A DNA stretch of 64,000 nucleotides, from assembly GCA_000307935.1 (NCBI GenBank), contig AMWX01000008.1, positions 1 to 64,000 of the forward strand. The letters are read 5' to 3'. Below, one piece after another: positions 26,913 to 36,254 of this stretch; position 1 is the stretch's first letter, and each line of letters begins with the position of its first letter. A program made the position numbers and the translations under genes. The DNA comes from SAR86 cluster bacterium SAR86E (lineage in GTDB: Bacteria; Pseudomonadota; Gammaproteobacteria; Magnimaribacterales; D2472). A model generated the notes under the pieces. That model saw only the letters and a list, made by a program, of their open reading frames with translations, had not been told where the DNA came from and searched no databases.

Positions 26913-28321
26913 TGCTTTACATACAAAATCAATGGACTTCTGGGAGAGGTAAGCTATTTAAGTCAATGAACCCTTTAACCGGTGAAATAGTTTGGGAGGG
27001 CAATTTTGCCAATGCTTCTCAATTAAATGCAGCAATGCATGCTGCCCATAAGAGCCATGATGGATGGTCGACTGAATCCAATCAAGCAAGAATAAAAATT
27101 ATTAGAAAATTTTATGCTTTGCTTGCAAAGAATAAGTTGCCAATGACTAAGCTTATTTCAACAGAAACCGGCAAAACTCATGCTGATGCTGCTTCAGAGG
27201 TTACTGCCACTCTGGCCAAGCTTAATAATTCAATTCTTGCATATAAAAAACGCACAGGCTCTGAAAGAAATAATCTGGGCGTCATGCAGACAAGTCTTCA
27301 ACATGCATCTCACGGTGTTATGTCGGTTGTTGGACCATTTAATTTCCCATTGCACTTACCCAATGGGCATATTACTCCAGCACTTATTGCCGGAAATACG
27401 ATTGTTTATAAGCCAAGTGAATCGACTCCTATGGTTGCAGAGTACATGATGATGCTATGGGATAAAGCGGGATTGCCTGCTGGTGTGATTAATATGATTC
27501 ATGGAGGCAAAGATATAGTCCAAGGTCTTTGCAAACATCCTCTAAATAAGGGATTGCTTTTTACTGGTAGTTACAAAGTTGGCAAACAAATTAATAAAAT
27601 TATGGCTGACTATCCAGAGAAGATCCTGGCATTGGAATTAGGAGGCAATAATCCACTGGTGGTTTGGTCGACTCAAAAAATTAATGCCGCAGTAGATCTT
27701 ATTTTTGAATCTGCCTTTATTTCATCAGGCCAACGTTGTACTTGTGCTCGTCGCCTGATTCTTCCCAATACTAATAATGGCAAAAAAATCTTAGCTAAAT
27801 TGAAGCAGAGAATTCAATCGCTTTCCTATGCAGATGAATCAAATCTTTACTACGGCCCATTAATCTCACCCAAAGCCACTGATGGATTTTTAGCTTTTCA
27901 AGATAAGCTAATCAAGCTCGGCGCTAAATCAATTCTTAAGGCTCGTAAAGTTAGAGGTTCATTTAACTTGGTTACACCCAGCTTGATCAATACTACCGGC
28001 ATGAAAAAATCTTATGATGAAGAAAACTTTGGTCCAATGTTGCAGGTATATTTTGCTAATACCTTTGATGATGCTGTGGCAGAAGCAAATAATACAAAAT
28101 ATGGTTTGGCAGCAGGCCTCATTTCAGAGAATGAGAAATTATTCGAGGGATTTACACAAAGAATTAATGCAGGCGTGATAAATTTTAATTCAACCACAAC
28201 GGGTGCATCTGGAGCCTTTCCATTTGGCGGAATAGGGAGAAGTGGCAATCTAAGGCCTGCAGGTTTTTATGCTGCAGATTATTGTGCATGGCCAAAGGCA
28301 TCAATTCTAAAAAAACTATAG
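26912..28321 (+). CDS. astD: Succinylglutamate-semialdehyde dehydrogenase
   Basis: AstD oxidises N-succinylglutamate semialdehyde to succinylglutamate with NAD(P), the fourth AST step. The 469 residues form an aldehyde dehydrogenase fold. The catalytic Cys is in SSGQRCTCARRL near residue 278 and the general-base Glu in LALELGGNNPLVVW near residue 244; the nucleotide loop reads FTGSYKVGKQI. The N-terminal QNQWTSGRGKLFKSMNPLTGE and the C-terminal GGIGRSGNLRPAGFYAADYC match AstD rather than a general betaine-aldehyde dehydrogenase. It sits between astA and astB with essentially no gaps. Confidence 0.95.
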   Translation: MLYIQNQWTSGRGKLFKSMNPLTGEIVWEGNFANASQLNAAMHAAHKSHDGWSTESNQARIKIIRKFYALLAKNKLPMTKLISTETGKTHADAASEVTATLAKLNNSILAYKKRTGSERNNLGVMQTSLQHASHGVMSVVGPFNFPLHLPNGHITPALIAGNTIVYKPSESTPMVAEYMMMLWDKAGLPAGVINMIHGGKDIVQGLCKHPLNKGLLFTGSYKVGKQINKIMADYPEKILALELGGNNPLVVWSTQKINAAVDLIFESAFISSGQRCTCARRLILPNTNNGKKILAKLKQRIQSLSYADESNLYYGPLISPKATDGFLAFQDKLIKLGAKSILKARKVRGSFNLVTPSLINTTGMKKSYDEENFGPMLQVYFANTFDDAVAEANNTKYGLAAGLISENEKLFEGFTQRINAGVINFNSTTTGASGAFPFGGIGRSGNLRPAGFYAADYCAWPKASILKKL

Positions 28322-29647
28322 ATGACTTATTTGGGGGAGATTAATTTTGACGGTTTAATTGGACCGACTCATAACTATGCTGGTTTATCCCAAGGTAATT
28401 TAGCCTCACAAAAACATCTCAACGAAACTTCAAATCCTCAAGCAGCTGCATTGCAGGGCCTTGATAAAATGAGGTTCATTATGGATCAAGGGATTCCACA
28501 GGGGTTTTTCTTGCCTCATGAGCGCCCACACTTAAGGACTCTTAGAGCTTTAGGATTTGGTGGTACAGATGAAGAAGTCATCAATCAAGCAGCTAAACAA
28601 AACCCAGCTTTATTAAAAAATGTTTATTCGGCATCATCAATGTGGGCAGCCAATGCAGCAACTTTCTCTCCTAGTATTGATAGCTATGATCAAAACATCC
28701 ATATCACTCCAGCCAATTTAAATTCTATGTTTCATCGTTCCATTGAGCATGAATTTACAAAGACTCAATTAGAGCTTATGTTTGGAGGAGTTGCTCAGGT
28801 GCACGAACCAATTAAAAATATTTCAGGTTATGGTGACGAGGGCGCTGCAAATCACCTAAGAGTAAGTGCGCAGCATCTCATGCCAGGCTTTCAAATTTTT
28901 GTCTATGGAAGCCCTGCATTTGAATCGCATCAAGGCATCATTGCTCGCCAAGCAGAAGAAATTTCTCATGCAGTTTCAACCCAACATCAACTTGATCCAG
29001 AACGAGTACTATTTTTAAAACAAAACGAACAAGCCATTCATTCAGGGAGTTTTCATAATGACATTGTGAGCCTGGCTAATGAAGAGGTTTTTATCTTTCA
29101 TCAAGAAGCATTTGCAGACAGGGTGGAATTAGAAAGAGTATTACACCATCTTAAAGAACATGTGAAAGGCTTTCACCCCGTTGAGATTCTCTCTGAAGAT
29201 ATTTCTCTTGATGACCTTGTATCAAGTTATTTGCTTAACTCGCAATTAATTACTGTTAAGAATAATGAGATGATGATGTTGCTGCCAGAAGAAGTCCAAA
29301 ATCATCCTAATTGCATGCGATGGCTCGATGAAATTAAATCTTCCTCACCCATCAAGCACATTGAGTTTGTTGATATTCGCCAAAGCATGATGAATGGGGG
29401 AGGACCGGCCTGTTTAAGATTTAAAGCTGTAGTAAATAATGATGAGTTTGATAAGCTCAATGAAAAATTTTTGCTCAGCCCAAAAAAACTTATAGATTTG
29501 AGAGCCTTGGTTGGCAAACATTACAGGGATCAAGTCAACCCAATGGATTTATTAGATATCAAATTAATGCAAGAGTCTTATACATTTTTAGATGAATTGA
29601 CCCAATTGTTAGATATAGGTTCTATCTACAATTTCCAAAAAAATTAA
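28322..29647 (+). CDS. astB: N-succinylarginine dihydrolase
   Basis: AstB hydrolyses N2-succinylarginine to succinylornithine, releasing two ammonia and CO2. The 441-residue protein is full length. It begins EINFDGLIGPTHNYAGLS, the AstB hallmark. The amidinotransferase-fold catalytic residues are visible: Glu in AQVHEPIK, His in HSGSFHNDIVSL and the nucleophile Cys in NGGGPACLRFKAVV near residue 365. The ATG follows the astD stop directly. The next AST enzymes, AstC and AstE, are not encoded in the window. Confidence 0.96.
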   Translation: MTYLGEINFDGLIGPTHNYAGLSQGNLASQKHLNETSNPQAAALQGLDKMRFIMDQGIPQGFFLPHERPHLRTLRALGFGGTDEEVINQAAKQNPALLKNVYSASSMWAANAATFSPSIDSYDQNIHITPANLNSMFHRSIEHEFTKTQLELMFGGVAQVHEPIKNISGYGDEGAANHLRVSAQHLMPGFQIFVYGSPAFESHQGIIARQAEEISHAVSTQHQLDPERVLFLKQNEQAIHSGSFHNDIVSLANEEVFIFHQEAFADRVELERVLHHLKEHVKGFHPVEILSEDISLDDLVSSYLLNSQLITVKNNEMMMLLPEEVQNHPNCMRWLDEIKSSSPIKHIEFVDIRQSMMNGGGPACLRFKAVVNNDEFDKLNEKFLLSPKKLIDLRALVGKHYRDQVNPMDLLDIKLMQESYTFLDELTQLLDIGSIYNFQKN

Positions 29648-29667
29648 ATTTAGATTAAGGTATTGCC

Positions 29668-30528
29668 ATGCTATGGAGTCACCTTGAATTTTTTCTTGCA
29701 ACCGCCCGTCATGGCACGCTTAGTGCTGCTGCAAAAGAATTAGATGTAAATCACACAACTGTTTCTAGAAGAATTGCTACTTTAGAGAAAGAATTTCAGA
29801 TCAAGTTGTTTAAAAGAAAAAATACAGGCTATATCCTCACCGAGCATGGAGAAAACCTGCTTGCAGAAGTCCGGAATATAGAGAAGATGATTAATCAAAC
29901 CAAATCTAAATTTATTTCCACTCCCGAAAATATTGTTGGGAAACTCTCTATTGCCAGAACCACAGATTCAAATAGATTGAACTCATTGCTAAAAAGATTT
30001 CAAGATTCATATCCAAATGTTGAGATTTCAAGTTATGTGGGCACATCTGAATCTCAAATTAAAAGTTATGAGGCAGATGTAAGTATAATACCTGCCAGGT
30101 ATCCGCCCCAAGATATGGTGGCTAAAAAAATTGGTACAACTGTAATGCATATATATGGATCGAAGGATTACCTAAAGGGCAAAAATATAAAAGATCTTGC
30201 ATCTCTTGACTGGCTATCTTTTCGAAGTGGTTCAGTAAGACCAAATACTATGGATCTAATAAGAAGATCTGTTAACAATCCAAATATTAAATTTGCTTCA
30301 GATTCATATAGCGAAATTCTAGAATTAACGCTAGCAGGCTCTGGAGTGGCTTTTTTAGCTGATCTAGATGTTGAAAGTAATAAAGATATGCAAATAATTG
30401 CACCTCAAAAACATTATCAAAACCTTCATATTTGGTTAGTGTTCCATCCAGATCTTGTAAGCAACCCCAGAGTACAAGCATTTAAAAAATTTCTTATAGA
30501 AAATGTTAATGCCGTAGGCATTAATTAA
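29668..30528 (+). CDS. LysR-family transcriptional regulator
   Basis: The 286-residue protein has the LysR-type N-terminal winged helix-turn-helix: HLEFFLATARHGTLSAAAKELDVNHTTVSRRI at residues 4-35 and then a linker helix. Residues 90-285 are the effector-binding domain, with an IARTTDSNRLNSLLKRFQDSYPNVEI start. It lies 20 bp after astB on the same strand, so it is probably cotranscribed with the ast genes, although LysR genes are more often divergent from their targets. It could regulate astADB or the downstream TonB receptor, whose promoter region has TGTGCA repeats. The effector is unknown; succinylarginine or arginine are guesses only. Confidence 0.9.
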   Translation: MLWSHLEFFLATARHGTLSAAAKELDVNHTTVSRRIATLEKEFQIKLFKRKNTGYILTEHGENLLAEVRNIEKMINQTKSKFISTPENIVGKLSIARTTDSNRLNSLLKRFQDSYPNVEISSYVGTSESQIKSYEADVSIIPARYPPQDMVAKKIGTTVMHIYGSKDYLKGKNIKDLASLDWLSFRSGSVRPNTMDLIRRSVNNPNIKFASDSYSEILELTLAGSGVAFLADLDVESNKDMQIIAPQKHYQNLHIWLVFHPDLVSNPRVQAFKKFLIENVNAVGIN

Positions 30529-30546
30529 TTTTAATTAGAGGCGAGT

Positions 30547-30562
30547 TGTGCAAATTTGCACA
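30547..30562. promoter_or_regulatory. 16-bp perfect palindrome TGTGCAAATTTGCACA with two further TGTGCA copies
   Basis: The palindrome lies 18 bases after the LysR stop and 128 bases before the TonB receptor ATG. Two more direct TGTGCA half-sites follow at 30586-30591 and 30602-30607, spaced 16 bases. The layout, palindrome plus half-sites stepping toward the promoter at 30621, resembles a LysR-type binding region, but the regulator is not shown. Confidence 0.45.
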
Positions 30563-30619
30563 CCTATATTATTTAAATGCATCTTTGTGCAGAATGTTTT
30601 TTGTGCAATTATCAACTGT

Positions 30620-30640
30620 ATTGACATAAATTATGCCAAT
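30620..30640. promoter_or_regulatory. TetR-type operator copy overlapping the TonB receptor promoter
   Basis: The 21-mer attgacataaattatgccaat matches the core of the tetR/nitronate monooxygenase palindrome at 19 of 21 positions. Its TTGACA (30621-30626) can act as a -35 box with TTTACT (30644-30649) as a 17-bp-spaced -10. A bound repressor here would block RNA polymerase at the receptor gene. Confidence 0.6.
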
Positions 30641-30690
30641 AAATTTACTTTAAATAAAAAAAAATGTGATTTTCATATGGGGGAAATATT

Positions 30691-33024
30691 ATGAAACTTA
30701 ATATATCTAAATTACTATTAGCTTCAGCATTTGCTTTGCCTTTTTCAATTGTGGCTCAAGATAGTCAGATTGAAGAGGTTGTTGTGACTTCTACAAAACA
30801 AGAAAAAAGCATTCAAGATGTTCCGGCAATGATTACTGCATTAACTGCAGTTGATATTGAGCAGTCTAGCATTGAAAATATGTATGATGTTGCTGCCAAT
30901 TTACCTACATTAAGGGTTGATACAAATATTAGCCCAATGGCAACCAGTATTAGAATAAGAGGCATTGGTTCAGCAGGAAATGATCCAGCCATGGAGCCCA
31001 GTGTTGCTATTTTTGTAGATGGTGTATATCTCCCAAAATCAGGCTTAGGTCTTTCGGACATCCATGACATTGAAAGAATAGAGCTTTTACAAGGACCCCA
31101 GGGAACTCTATATGGAAAGAATGCAACTGCTGGAGTCATAAATGTTATTACAAAAGCGCCAGATTTTGAGGAGTCCTCTGGTTATTTTGAAATAGAGGAG
31201 ACTGATTTTAATGGTCAAAGATTGCAGGGCGCTGCAAACATGCCTGTGGGTGATAATTCAGCAATTCGTGCATCCTTTGCTACATATGAAAGTGATGGCT
31301 TTATGAAAAATACAAGACTTGGAAATACAGCTCAAGGAGCAGATGATACTAACCTTACGCTTCGTTACTTATGGCAAGCATCAGATAACTTAAAAGCAGA
31401 TTTTAAGTTTTCTTCACTAGAAAGAAATACATCTACTGCGGTTGACTCCAGGCAAAATAATCCTGTAATTAACACCGGTTATATGCTTTTTGGTATTACC
31501 CCTCTTCCAGACAATGATCGAGATGGAGTTTTTCATGCCGACTATGATCCTATATTTGAGCTTAAGCAAGACTTGTTGAGTATGAAATTAGAGTACGAAT
31601 TGGATAATGGAATATTTACGTCAATTACTTCACTTAACGATTATGATACTTCTGGTGGCATAGACCTAGATTACACAGGGATAGATTTATTAAGAGCCTA
31701 TCAAGTATGGACAGGAGAAGATTTCTCGCAGGAATTTAGATTTAATTCCGACTTAATTGATGGAAGAGAATCAATGCTAGGTTTTTTCTATCAGGATAAT
31801 GATTTCCATTATGATTCTCCTGGATTAGTTTCAGTCGGAAGCCAATTTAGCCCTCTTTTTGGTGCGCTAGCTCAAGGAGCTGCAGCAACTGTGGCAGAGT
31901 TAGGCGCGGCTTTACAGGCAGCTATGGCTGCTGGCCAACCTTTACCTGTTATTGGTCAATTAAAGCAAGGCTTGGATGCGGCTGCGGCTCAAGCTCAATC
32001 TTTAGGTGGTTTAAATGCGACAATAAAGACAGGAGACTCTATTGATGCTGATCATCAATTAAGTACTCAGTCATGGGCATTTTTTGGTCAAAGAACTTGG
32101 CATCTTAGTGATTCCCTAAGAACAACTCTTGGCTTGAGATATGGCACTGAAGAAAAAACTGCGAACTTAAATGCAGTGCATAAACCTCAGTCTCCACTTG
32201 TAAAAGCTGGGCTAGCGCCTTGGGCACTTGCAGGATTTCATGGAGCCATTGATGCAGACTATGATAGAGAGGATACAGCCTTTACTTGGAGTGCAAGTAT
32301 TCAAAAAGATATTTCGGATCAAGTTTCTGTTTATGCAAGTGCAGGAACAGCTTTTAAATCCGGTGGTTTCAATACCTCAGGAGGCATAAATAAAGCTGAA
32401 AGAGAGTTCAAAGAGGAAGAAGCATTTAGTTATGAAATGGGAACAAGGATGTCTTTTGCTGAAAATAGACTAATTGTTAATATGTCCTACTTCAATAGTG
32501 AGCTTGTAAATCGCCAGTTTACAAGACAGCTTGAGAATGGAGTAGGCACGATTGTCGGAAATGCTCTTGAAGATGCTGAGCGGACTGGTTTTGAAATTAA
32601 TGTTAGAGCTAGACCTCATGAAACAATTACCATTAACCTAGGTCTTATGAGGTTGGATGATGGCGGGAGTCAAATTGAAGGCGCTGGGCTTCGAAGAACT
32701 AGTGATGAAGGAGAAAATGCATCTATTATTCATGCTCTCCCTATTGGCAATGGCCGATATTACTCTAGGTTAGATTACGCCTATGAAGGTCTCCATGAAA
32801 ATACTACCGGTCGAAACGCAGAGCTACCTGTTACTAGAAAAAATATAAATGCAAGGATTGGCTGGAGAACCGATGACTGGGACTTTGCTTACTTTGTAAA
32901 AAATCTAACTGATGAAAATACTCCATTTCTTATCCAAACTCCCAGTTCATTATTCGGTGGGACACAAGGAATTCATCCTGCGTTTCCCAAAACAGCAGGT
33001 ATCAGTGTGAGATATAACTTTTAA
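30691..33024 (+). CDS. TonB-dependent outer-membrane receptor
   Basis: This 777-residue receptor imports a large or scarce nutrient through the outer membrane using TonB energy. It starts with a signal peptide (cleaved near VAQDS), followed by a TonB box IEEVVVTSTK, a plug domain with IRIRGIGSAGND and ERIELLQGPQGTLYGKNATAGVINVITK, and a 22-strand barrel ending GISVRYNF. A strong ribosome binding site (TGGGGGAA) precedes the ATG. Around residues 389-441 the barrel is interrupted by an alanine- and glutamine-rich stretch (GAAATVAELGAALQAAMAAG) unlike the rest. The closest architecture is the FecA/iron-complex-like or lipid/vitamin-type group without an SusD partner, so the ligand is unknown. 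The gene has its own terminator. Confidence 0.94.
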   Translation: MKLNISKLLLASAFALPFSIVAQDSQIEEVVVTSTKQEKSIQDVPAMITALTAVDIEQSSIENMYDVAANLPTLRVDTNISPMATSIRIRGIGSAGNDPAMEPSVAIFVDGVYLPKSGLGLSDIHDIERIELLQGPQGTLYGKNATAGVINVITKAPDFEESSGYFEIEETDFNGQRLQGAANMPVGDNSAIRASFATYESDGFMKNTRLGNTAQGADDTNLTLRYLWQASDNLKADFKFSSLERNTSTAVDSRQNNPVINTGYMLFGITPLPDNDRDGVFHADYDPIFELKQDLLSMKLEYELDNGIFTSITSLNDYDTSGGIDLDYTGIDLLRAYQVWTGEDFSQEFRFNSDLIDGRESMLGFFYQDNDFHYDSPGLVSVGSQFSPLFGALAQGAAATVAELGAALQAAMAAGQPLPVIGQLKQGLDAAAAQAQSLGGLNATIKTGDSIDADHQLSTQSWAFFGQRTWHLSDSLRTTLGLRYGTEEKTANLNAVHKPQSPLVKAGLAPWALAGFHGAIDADYDREDTAFTWSASIQKDISDQVSVYASAGTAFKSGGFNTSGGINKAEREFKEEEAFSYEMGTRMSFAENRLIVNMSYFNSELVNRQFTRQLENGVGTIVGNALEDAERTGFEINVRARPHETITINLGLMRLDDGGSQIEGAGLRRTSDEGENASIIHALPIGNGRYYSRLDYAYEGLHENTTGRNAELPVTRKNINARIGWRTDDWDFAYFVKNLTDENTPFLIQTPSSLFGGTQGIHPAFPKTAGISVRYNF

Positions 33025-33096
33025 GAAAGTCCCTAGGGTTTTAGATGAGAGATTCTTCCCCTCAAAAAGTTTCTTACATTCATCAAAGATCCTTAA

Positions 33097-33126
33097 ATGG
33101 CCTCTAAGTTTAGAGGCCATTTTTTT
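33097..33126 (+). terminator. Rho-independent terminator after TonB receptor
   Basis: A perfect 10-bp stem ATGGCCTCTA/TAGAGGCCAT with the loop AGTT is followed by seven T including the last stem base. It lies 73 bases after the receptor stop and is the clearest terminator in the window. It isolates the receptor from the acyl-CoA synthetase operon. Confidence 0.9.
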
Positions 33127-33208
33127 AAACCTAAGTCTAAAGATGATTTCATAAAAAACAAATCTTAATTTTTACTAATGATAAAGTTATTTGATAGAAT
33201 CCATGAAC

Positions 33209-33227
33209 TACTTTTGATCTAAAAGTA
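33209..33227. promoter_or_regulatory. Inverted repeat upstream of acyl-CoA synthetase gene
   Basis: TACTTTT and AAAAGTA are 7-bp arms around GATCT, 24 bases before the TTG start. A -10-like TAGAAT at 33195-33200 would put the transcript start at the edge of the repeat, the usual place for a repressor site. It does not resemble the TetR operator. Confidence 0.35.
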
Positions 33228-33250
33228 AATTTTTTATTTAGGGGAACATT

Positions 33251-35059
33251 TTGTTTAAAAAAGTTATAGAGTTGTTTAGAGTCTTAGGTGAACTGAGATA
33301 CCTGATTCCAGTTATGCGTTATAAGTTCCCAGATCCTGAAGATCCAGGTTCATTAGCTCATATGTTTCAGACTGCAACTGAGAAATTCTCTGAAAGGCCT
33401 TTTTTGTATTTTGAAGATGAAATGTGGACATACGATCATACAAATAAAGCAGCTAATAGCTTGGCAAGGTACCTAGTTTCAACTGGTGTAAAACATGGAG
33501 ATAGAGTTGTTTTATTCATGGAGAATCGCCCAAGTTTTCTTATTTCGTTGTTGGCTTTGAATAAAATTGGTGCAATAGCTGTTCTAATTAATACTAGCTT
33601 AACGGGCGACCCATTGATCCATTGCATTAATTCTTCTGATGCAGTGAAATGCATAGTGGGTGCTGAACGAGCTGAACCTCTAGAGGATGTTCTAAATCAA
33701 ATTAACATCACAAAACAAGAAGACTTTTTATGGGCTGAGGATACTGATCAATACTCTTTACCGGATTGGGCAATCGATCTAAAAGCTCAATTAGATCTTT
33801 CTGACGATGAGAATTTAGAGGAAACAAATGAAGTAAGGATAAAAGATGTCGCCTGCTATATATTTACCTCAGGAACCACAGGTGTTCCAAAGGCAGCGAT
33901 TTGCCCTAATCAAAAACTGATGGCAGCTTCGGTGAACATTAAAATAGCTGGTTATAGAATAAATGAAACAGACTGCATGCATAATAGCTTACCTCTATAT
34001 CATTCAACTGGCTTGATGTTAGGTATATGCGCTGTTATTCAAGCAGGGGCATCAACATTTATCAAAAGAAAATTTTCTGCTTCCTCTTTTTGGGATGAAG
34101 TACAAAAATATAATACAACTGCACTCGTATACATTGGCGAGCTTTGCAGATATCTAGCTAACACAGACCCCACCCCAGCTGAGCAAAATAACCCTCTCAA
34201 AGTCATGGTTGGAAACGGACTTAGACCAGATGTTTGGGATATTTTTAAGAATAGATTCGGAGTTAATAGAATTGTTGAAATTTATGGAGCTAGCGAAGGC
34301 AACGCTTTATTTATGAACTTATTAAATAAGGATAAAACCATTGGAATGACAAACGCAGATGTTTCTCTTATTGAGTATGATGTTGCAGAAGATGAGATAT
34401 TAAAAGGTGATGATGGCTTTTGTAAGAAAATCTTAACTCATGATCCAGGCTTATTGATTGTTAGGATCGGTCCAGATTCTGTTTTTAATGGATATACCGA
34501 TGCACAAGCAACAGAAAAGAAAATTCTAAGAGATGTTTTTGAAGAGGGGGACGCTTGGTTCAATACTGGAGATTTAATTAAGACAGTTGATGTAGGTTAT
34601 GCGCTGGGTAAAACGCATTATCAATTTGTTGACAGAGTGGGTGACACTTTTAGGTGGAAATCAGAGAATGTCTCAACCAATGAGGTCGGTGAAATATTAA
34701 ATGGTTACAGGGACGTTAATATGTCTAATGTCTATGGAGTGCAAATTCCTGGTTGCGAGGGTAGAGCTGGTATGGCTGCATTTAGTCTTGAAGATGCAAG
34801 CAGCTTCGACTGGCATGGTTTTTCAGAATATGTTGATAGCAGCCTTCCTAAATATGCTCGCCCTCTTTTTATAAGAATTATTCAAGAGATGGATACAACA
34901 GGAACCTTTAAGTTAAAGAAAAATGATCTAAGAAATGAAGCTTTTGATATTAGTAAAGTTACAGACCCTATATATTGCCTTAAACCTAATTCAAGTCATT
35001 ATGAGGTTTTAGATAATGAATGGTTACAAACCATTAATTCTGAGCAAGCTGGTTACTAA
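33251..35059 (+). CDS. Long-chain acyl-CoA synthetase (FATP-type AMP-dependent ligase)
   Basis: The 602-residue ligase activates a fatty or other carboxylic acid to its CoA ester through an acyl-adenylate. The P-loop-like motif is YIFTSGTTGVPKAAI near residue 200, the YGASEGN adenylate motif lies near residue 345, and WFNTGDLIKT with the hinge DRVGDTFRWKSENVSTNEV are at about residues 435-480. The wording FRWKGENVST is typical of the FATP/very-long-chain subgroup (FadD6-like). It has a hydrophobic N-terminus that may associate with the membrane. The start is TTG with AGGGGAA 8 bases upstream. Its substrate probably enters via the neighbouring TonB receptor, an inference from position. Confidence 0.92.
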   Translation: MFKKVIELFRVLGELRYLIPVMRYKFPDPEDPGSLAHMFQTATEKFSERPFLYFEDEMWTYDHTNKAANSLARYLVSTGVKHGDRVVLFMENRPSFLISLLALNKIGAIAVLINTSLTGDPLIHCINSSDAVKCIVGAERAEPLEDVLNQINITKQEDFLWAEDTDQYSLPDWAIDLKAQLDLSDDENLEETNEVRIKDVACYIFTSGTTGVPKAAICPNQKLMAASVNIKIAGYRINETDCMHNSLPLYHSTGLMLGICAVIQAGASTFIKRKFSASSFWDEVQKYNTTALVYIGELCRYLANTDPTPAEQNNPLKVMVGNGLRPDVWDIFKNRFGVNRIVEIYGASEGNALFMNLLNKDKTIGMTNADVSLIEYDVAEDEILKGDDGFCKKILTHDPGLLIVRIGPDSVFNGYTDAQATEKKILRDVFEEGDAWFNTGDLIKTVDVGYALGKTHYQFVDRVGDTFRWKSENVSTNEVGEILNGYRDVNMSNVYGVQIPGCEGRAGMAAFSLEDASSFDWHGFSEYVDSSLPKYARPLFIRIIQEMDTTGTFKLKKNDLRNEAFDISKVTDPIYCLKPNSSHYEVLDNEWLQTINSEQAGY

Positions 35060-35084
35060 ATAAATTATTCACAAGGAGCATCTT

Positions 35085-36254
35085 ATGATTGATAAGAATT
35101 TTGACGTTGTTGTATATGGAGCTACAGGCTTTACTGGAAAGTTAGTTGTTGAATACATGCAAAAGATGTATGGCAATGATGCAGAGATTTCATGGGCCAT
35201 CGCAGGCAGAAGCTCAGAAAAGTTAACCTCAGTTAGTGGAGAGCTTGGAGTGGGGTCAGATGTCCCTCATCTTATAGTTGATAGCAACGACTCAGATAGT
35301 ATTACCAAAATGGTTCAACAAACAAAATGCGTGTTGACAACTGTTGGCCCATATCAATTATATGGAGAAAATATTCTTCAACAATGTGTCACTCATGGAA
35401 CTGATTACGTTGATTTGTGTGGTGAGCCTGGTTGGATGCATGAGATGATCAATGCATATTCAGATCAAGCAAAAGAAACAGGTGCAAGAATAGTATTTTC
35501 ATGTGGTTTCGATAGCATACCTTTTGATTTGGGTGTGTACTTTTTACAAAAAGAAGTTATAGCACAGCATGGTCAACCAGCATCTAATGTTAGGGGTAGG
35601 GTTCGAGCCATGAACGGTGAATTTTCTGGAGGAACTGCGGCCTCATTGGGAGCAACGATGGCCTCACTCAAGGAAAAACCAGAATTATTTGAGGTTTTAA
35701 TTAATCCATTTGCATTGTCTGATGGGTTTACTGGACCAGAGCAAGCGCAAGATTCAAAACCTATTTACGATGAAAAACTAGAAACTTGGGTGGCTCCATT
35801 TTTTATGGCTCCAATCAATACTAAGAATGTACATCGATCAAATGCGTTAATGGATCATCTCTACGGGGAGAATTTTTCTTATAACGAAATGTGGATCCAA
35901 GGACCGGGTGAAGAGGGTAAGGCTGCAGCAGAATTTGTTGGCAGCATGAATCCTTTGGCTGATGCGCCAGCCCCAGGAGAAGGCCCTTCGAGGGAATCTA
36001 GAGAGAATGGAAATTATGATGTCCTTTTTTGTGCGGACTTATCCGATGGATCGAGTGTGCATGCCTCTGTCTCAGGCGACATGGATCCTGGATATGGCTC
36101 AACATCTAAGATGATAGCTGAAAGCGCCCTTTGCTTAGTTAACGACTGTGCAGACTTGGGAGGAGGAATCTATACTCCCGCCCCAGCAATGGGTGAAAAG
36201 TTGATCACAAGACTGCAAGCAAATGCTGGACTAACTTTTAAAATAGAAAATTAA
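35085..36254 (+). CDS. Saccharopine dehydrogenase-like NAD(P)-binding reductase
   Basis: The 389 residues begin with a Rossmann motif, DVVVYGATGFTGKLVVEY, typical of the saccharopine-dehydrogenase NADP-binding superfamily, which includes the trans-acting enoyl reductases of mycobacterial lipid synthesis. Other family segments are TTVGPYQLYGENILQQC and ATDYVDLCGEP-like sequence near residue 105 (GTDYVDLCGEPGW), then SCGFDSIPFDLGVYFL. A true lysine-pathway saccharopine dehydrogenase is unlikely. The gene is cotranscribed with the acyl-CoA synthetase (25-bp gap, AAGGAG site), suggesting action on an acyl substrate. Its stop codon shares TTAA with the convergent acyl-CoA dehydrogenase. Confidence 0.82.
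   Translation: MIDKNFDVVVYGATGFTGKLVVEYMQKMYGNDAEISWAIAGRSSEKLTSVSGELGVGSDVPHLIVDSNDSDSITKMVQQTKCVLTTVGPYQLYGENILQQCVTHGTDYVDLCGEPGWMHEMINAYSDQAKETGARIVFSCGFDSIPFDLGVYFLQKEVIAQHGQPASNVRGRVRAMNGEFSGGTAASLGATMASLKEKPELFEVLINPFALSDGFTGPEQAQDSKPIYDEKLETWVAPFFMAPINTKNVHRSNALMDHLYGENFSYNEMWIQGPGEEGKAAAEFVGSMNPLADAPAPGEGPSRESRENGNYDVLFCADLSDGSSVHASVSGDMDPGYGSTSKMIAESALCLVNDCADLGGGIYTPAPAMGEKLITRLQANAGLTFKIEN

Noticed and set aside
33209-33227. Fourth TetR operator copy before the acyl-CoA synthetase
   Set aside because: The inverted repeat TACTTTT-AAAAGTA does not match the ATTGACATAA arms; it is recorded only as an independent repeat.
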